Assembly (NCBI GenBank): GCA_012910725.1 | Contig: WNEG01000007.1 | Location: 1 to 7,127 of the forward strand | Direction of reading: 5' to 3' | From: Candidatus Ethanoperedens thermophilum | GTDB taxonomy: Archaea; Halobacteriota; Methanosarcinia; Methanosarcinales; EX4572-44 | DNA length: 7,127 bases | Shown: piece after piece, positions 5,347-7,127 of the stretch | How positions within the stretch are numbered: the stretch's first letter is position 1 | Layout: the number at the start of each line of letters is the position of its first letter | Translations under genes and position numbers: made by a program | The notes under the pieces: generated by a model | The model's database searches: none | The model's input: only the letters and a program-made list of their open reading frames with translations | What the model was told of the DNA's origin: nothing

Positions 5347-7127
5347 TCATCTCCCCATCCTCACCTGATGCAGCAGGTTCTTCAACCTGCCTACAAACTC
5401 CTCACTGATCTTCTCTTCGCTTGACATCCCTTTTCTGCATTCCAATTCTTTGAGCAGTTCTGCAACATCTATTTTCACCTCTTCGGAGGCATAGTTCTGC
5501 ATGTCTTTCAGGTACGTCATCACATCATCGATCTCATCGAGTCTTGCATGTATCAGGCAGATTTCAGCGCAGTAAAATGCAGATCGTTTCATGTTCTGCT
5601 CAGACCCACTCATCCTGAGCGATTCTTTCAACTGTGTCTTGAGAGAGGATGCGAGATCATCTTGGAGTTCTGTGATGTTCTGATATCGATCCTCCTTCTT
5701 TTTCGCGAGGCATTTCAGGATTATGGGGTCTATAATCTCTGCTTCCGGATTTAATTCTGATGGCGGCTCTGGCTCCTCTGTTGCAATTGCTGTTGAAACT
5801 TCTACCAGATCATCTCCCTCGAATGGTGTTCTTCCAGTCAATAACTCATAGAAGATAACTCCGAGTTGATAAATATCCGTCCTCTCATCCGGTTTCCCAA
5901 ACTTCTTTGGTGATACCTGTTCAGGGGAGGCGTAGAGTGGTGTAAAACCGTAAACGGATGATGTTCTACTCTCTGCCACGATCTTTGATAATCCCCAATC
6001 ACTGATCTTTGGCGTGAAATCTTTTGTTAGAAGGACGTTCATCGGTTTTAGATCCCTGTGAATCACGCCCTGCTCGTGAGAGTATGCCAATCCCTCTGCG
6101 ATTCCAAGAATGATCTCTGATGCTGATTCGATACTTACCGGTTTGTTCATCTGATCGAGGCTGCCGGAATCTGCATACTCCATCTCAAGGTACGGAATCG
6201 GCAGGATGTTCGCATCGTAGAGCGTTATGATGTTCTCATGGCATAGCCGCTGCCATGAGGTGATTTCTCGCAGGAAACTTCTTCCTGTGCCTTCATCGAG
6301 GCTGATCGGGATTTTTACGGCTACTGTTTTGTTGTCTGATTTTCTCTTTGCTTTGAAGACTCGTGCGAACCCGCCTTTCCCTGCGTAGACCGGATCAGAA
6401 TAGAGATGAACGAGTTCCGGCGGGAAGGTTGTGGGCGTGGTTGGGCGTGGGGTGAAGTCGGAAGGTGGGATTGGTTCGGATGTGGGTGGTGGAGTTTGGT
6501 CGGGCACTGGTTCTGGCGGAGATGTGGGTTCGGAGGATGGTGATAGCGGTGTAGAAGTGCTCGTTTTTGGTTCAGATTCCGGTTTTCGCGCGGAAGTTGT
6601 CTGTTGTGCTGACTTTTTTCTTTTTCTCCATCTAAACAACCACAAAAATACCAATAAAATTAGGACGATACAAACGATTGCGATTGCGCCCAGTGGAACG
6701 CTATTATAAGTAACCATTGGCAGAAACACCATATCAGGTGTGACTGTAACGGCGCTCCTTGATCGCACATTCACTGTTTGACGCCATGTGGTGTAACCAA
6801 ACTTTTCTACAGTGATTTTGTAGGTGCCTACTGGTATATTGGAGATGGTTGTGGGCGCGGTTCCTTTGTAGACGTCATCAAGGTACACACTTGCGCCATC
6901 TGGACCAACTATGTCAATTGAACCAGTTTGAAGCGTTAGATGGACTGCTACTGACGTTGTTTGATCTTGTTTAACACTAACACTTTTGGTCTCATCATGA
7001 TATCCTTCTTTGCTAATTCCAACGGTATGCGAGCCAATGGGTACGCTGCGTATGGTTTTTGGTGTAGTGCCTTTGTATGCGCCATCGAGGTATATGCTTG
7101 CACCTGATGGGGTGGATGACACTGAGA
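5347..7127 (-). CDS. Transmembrane Ser/Thr protein kinase with extracytoplasmic PEGA domains (partial, N-terminus outside window)
   Basis: Receptor-like Hanks-type kinase. Counting from the GTG at 7122 (internal, because the frame stays open to the edge), it has a PEGA domain (to about 63), a second PEGA (67-130), one membrane helix (about 142-164) followed by the positive stop RWRKRKK, a 60-residue Pro/Ser/Thr-rich linker, the kinase domain (about 240-495) and a helical tail (500-591). Kinase motifs are the glycine loop GKGGFARVFKA, lysine K270 (VAVK), glutamate E286 (LREI), HRDLKPMN (355-362) with catalytic D357, SDWG with metal-binding D375, SPE (399-401) and DIYQLGVIFYELL (416-427). All catalytic residues are present, so it should be active. 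DWG replaces the usual DFG. The topology places PEGA outside and the kinase in the cytoplasm, fitting a sensor of envelope or surface state. It is followed by the PP2C phosphatase. Confidence 0.96.
   Translation of the reverse strand, partial: SVSSTPSGASIYLDGAYKGTTPKTIRSVPIGSHTVGISKEGYHDETKSVSVKQDQTTSVAVHLTLQTGSIDIVGPDGASVYLDDVYKGTAPTTISNIPVGTYKITVEKFGYTTWRQTVNVRSRSAVTVTPDMVFLPMVTYNSVPLGAIAIVCIVLILLVFLWLFRWRKRKKSAQQTTSARKPESEPKTSTSTPLSPSSEPTSPPEPVPDQTPPPTSEPIPPSDFTPRPTTPTTFPPELVHLYSDPVYAGKGGFARVFKAKRKSDNKTVAVKIPISLDEGTGRSFLREITSWQRLCHENIITLYDANILPIPYLEMEYADSGSLDQMNKPVSIESASEIILGIAEGLAYSHEQGVIHRDLKPMNVLLTKDFTPKISDWGLSKIVAESRTSSVYGFTPLYASPEQVSPKKFGKPDERTDIYQLGVIFYELLTGRTPFEGDDLVEVSTAIATEEPEPPSELNPEAEIIDPIILKCLAKKKEDRYQNITELQDDLASSLKTQLKESLRMSGSEQNMKRSAFYCAEICLIHARLDEIDDVMTYLKDMQNYASEEVKIDVAELLKELECRKGMSSEEKISEEFVGRLKNLLHQVRMGR
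6631..6699 (-). other. Membrane-spanning segment of the kinase
   Basis: A hydrophobic run, VPLGAIAIVCIVLILLVFLW, at about residues 142-161, followed by arginines and lysines on the cytoplasmic side. It separates the PEGA domains from the kinase domain. Confidence 0.9.
6733..6924 (-). other. Second PEGA domain of the kinase
   Basis: Residues 67-130 (GSIDIVGPDGASVYLDDVYKG, interrupted here only for length, then TAPTTISNIPVGTYKITVEK) show the same plan as the preceding PEGA domain but are clearly diverged from it. The domain adjoins the membrane segment. Confidence 0.88.
6932..7127 (-). other. First visible PEGA domain of the kinase
   Basis: Visible residues SVSSTPSGASIYLDG, AYKGTTPKT and VPIGSHTVGISKEGY, continuing into a strand-rich end near HLTLQTG. 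It is nearer in sequence to the cytochrome's PEGA domain at the opposite edge than to the second PEGA domain in its own protein. It is probably the last residues of a longer PEGA array, because the frame is open beyond the window. Confidence 0.88.

Noticed and set aside
6424..6612. G/T-rich low-complexity stretch that looks like a repeat
   Set aside because: It encodes the Pro/Ser/Thr-rich linker of the kinase in frame; no exact repeat unit is visible.
1..7127. CRISPR arrays, tRNA or rRNA genes, insertion sequences
   Set aside because: No regularly spaced repeats, cloverleaf-like sequence, rRNA-like stretch or transposase motif was seen on either strand.

Overview
The window looks archaeal, most likely from a Methanosarcinales-type euryarchaeon in the broad sense (ANME, Syntrophoarchaeum or Methanoperedens-like). 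This lineage guess rests on a TTTATATA box, ribosome binding sites matching GGAGGTGAT, a multiheme cytochrome c, PEGA domains, and a WNKT-type surface repeat motif that I know from that group. The lineage is an inference and cannot be fixed from 7 kb. Every supported gene lies on the minus strand, so transcription runs from the right edge to the left edge, and both edge genes are cut by the window.

From right to left: (1) a transmembrane Ser/Thr protein kinase with at least two extracytoplasmic PEGA domains (7127-5347, N-terminus outside the window); (2) a complete PP2C-type phosphatase 42 bases downstream (5304-4555); (3) a short intergenic region with a perfect inverted repeat directly upstream of a consensus archaeal TATA box; (4) a tightly packed pair of unrecognised genes, a 165-aa protein (4464-3967) and a 629-aa coiled-coil protein with a probable C-terminal winged-helix-like segment (3964-2075); (5) an overlapping antitoxin/MazF-PemK toxin pair of much lower G+C (1992-1443); (6) a decayed second copy of the 3' end of the 629-aa gene (1309-1208); (7) a secreted nonaheme cytochrome c whose C-terminus runs into another PEGA domain at the left edge (1196-1).

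The kinase and phosphatase form a reversible phosphorylation pair, and the 165-aa and 629-aa proteins are candidate targets or effectors with their own promoter. The kinase sensor and the cytochrome tail carry closely similar PEGA domains, so a link between the cell surface or extracellular electron transfer and cytoplasmic phosphorylation is a reasonable hypothesis. It is not shown by the sequence. The toxin-antitoxin pair lies between two direct copies of the 629-aa gene's tail, which points to insertion or rearrangement in what may once have been one continuous locus leading into the cytochrome.
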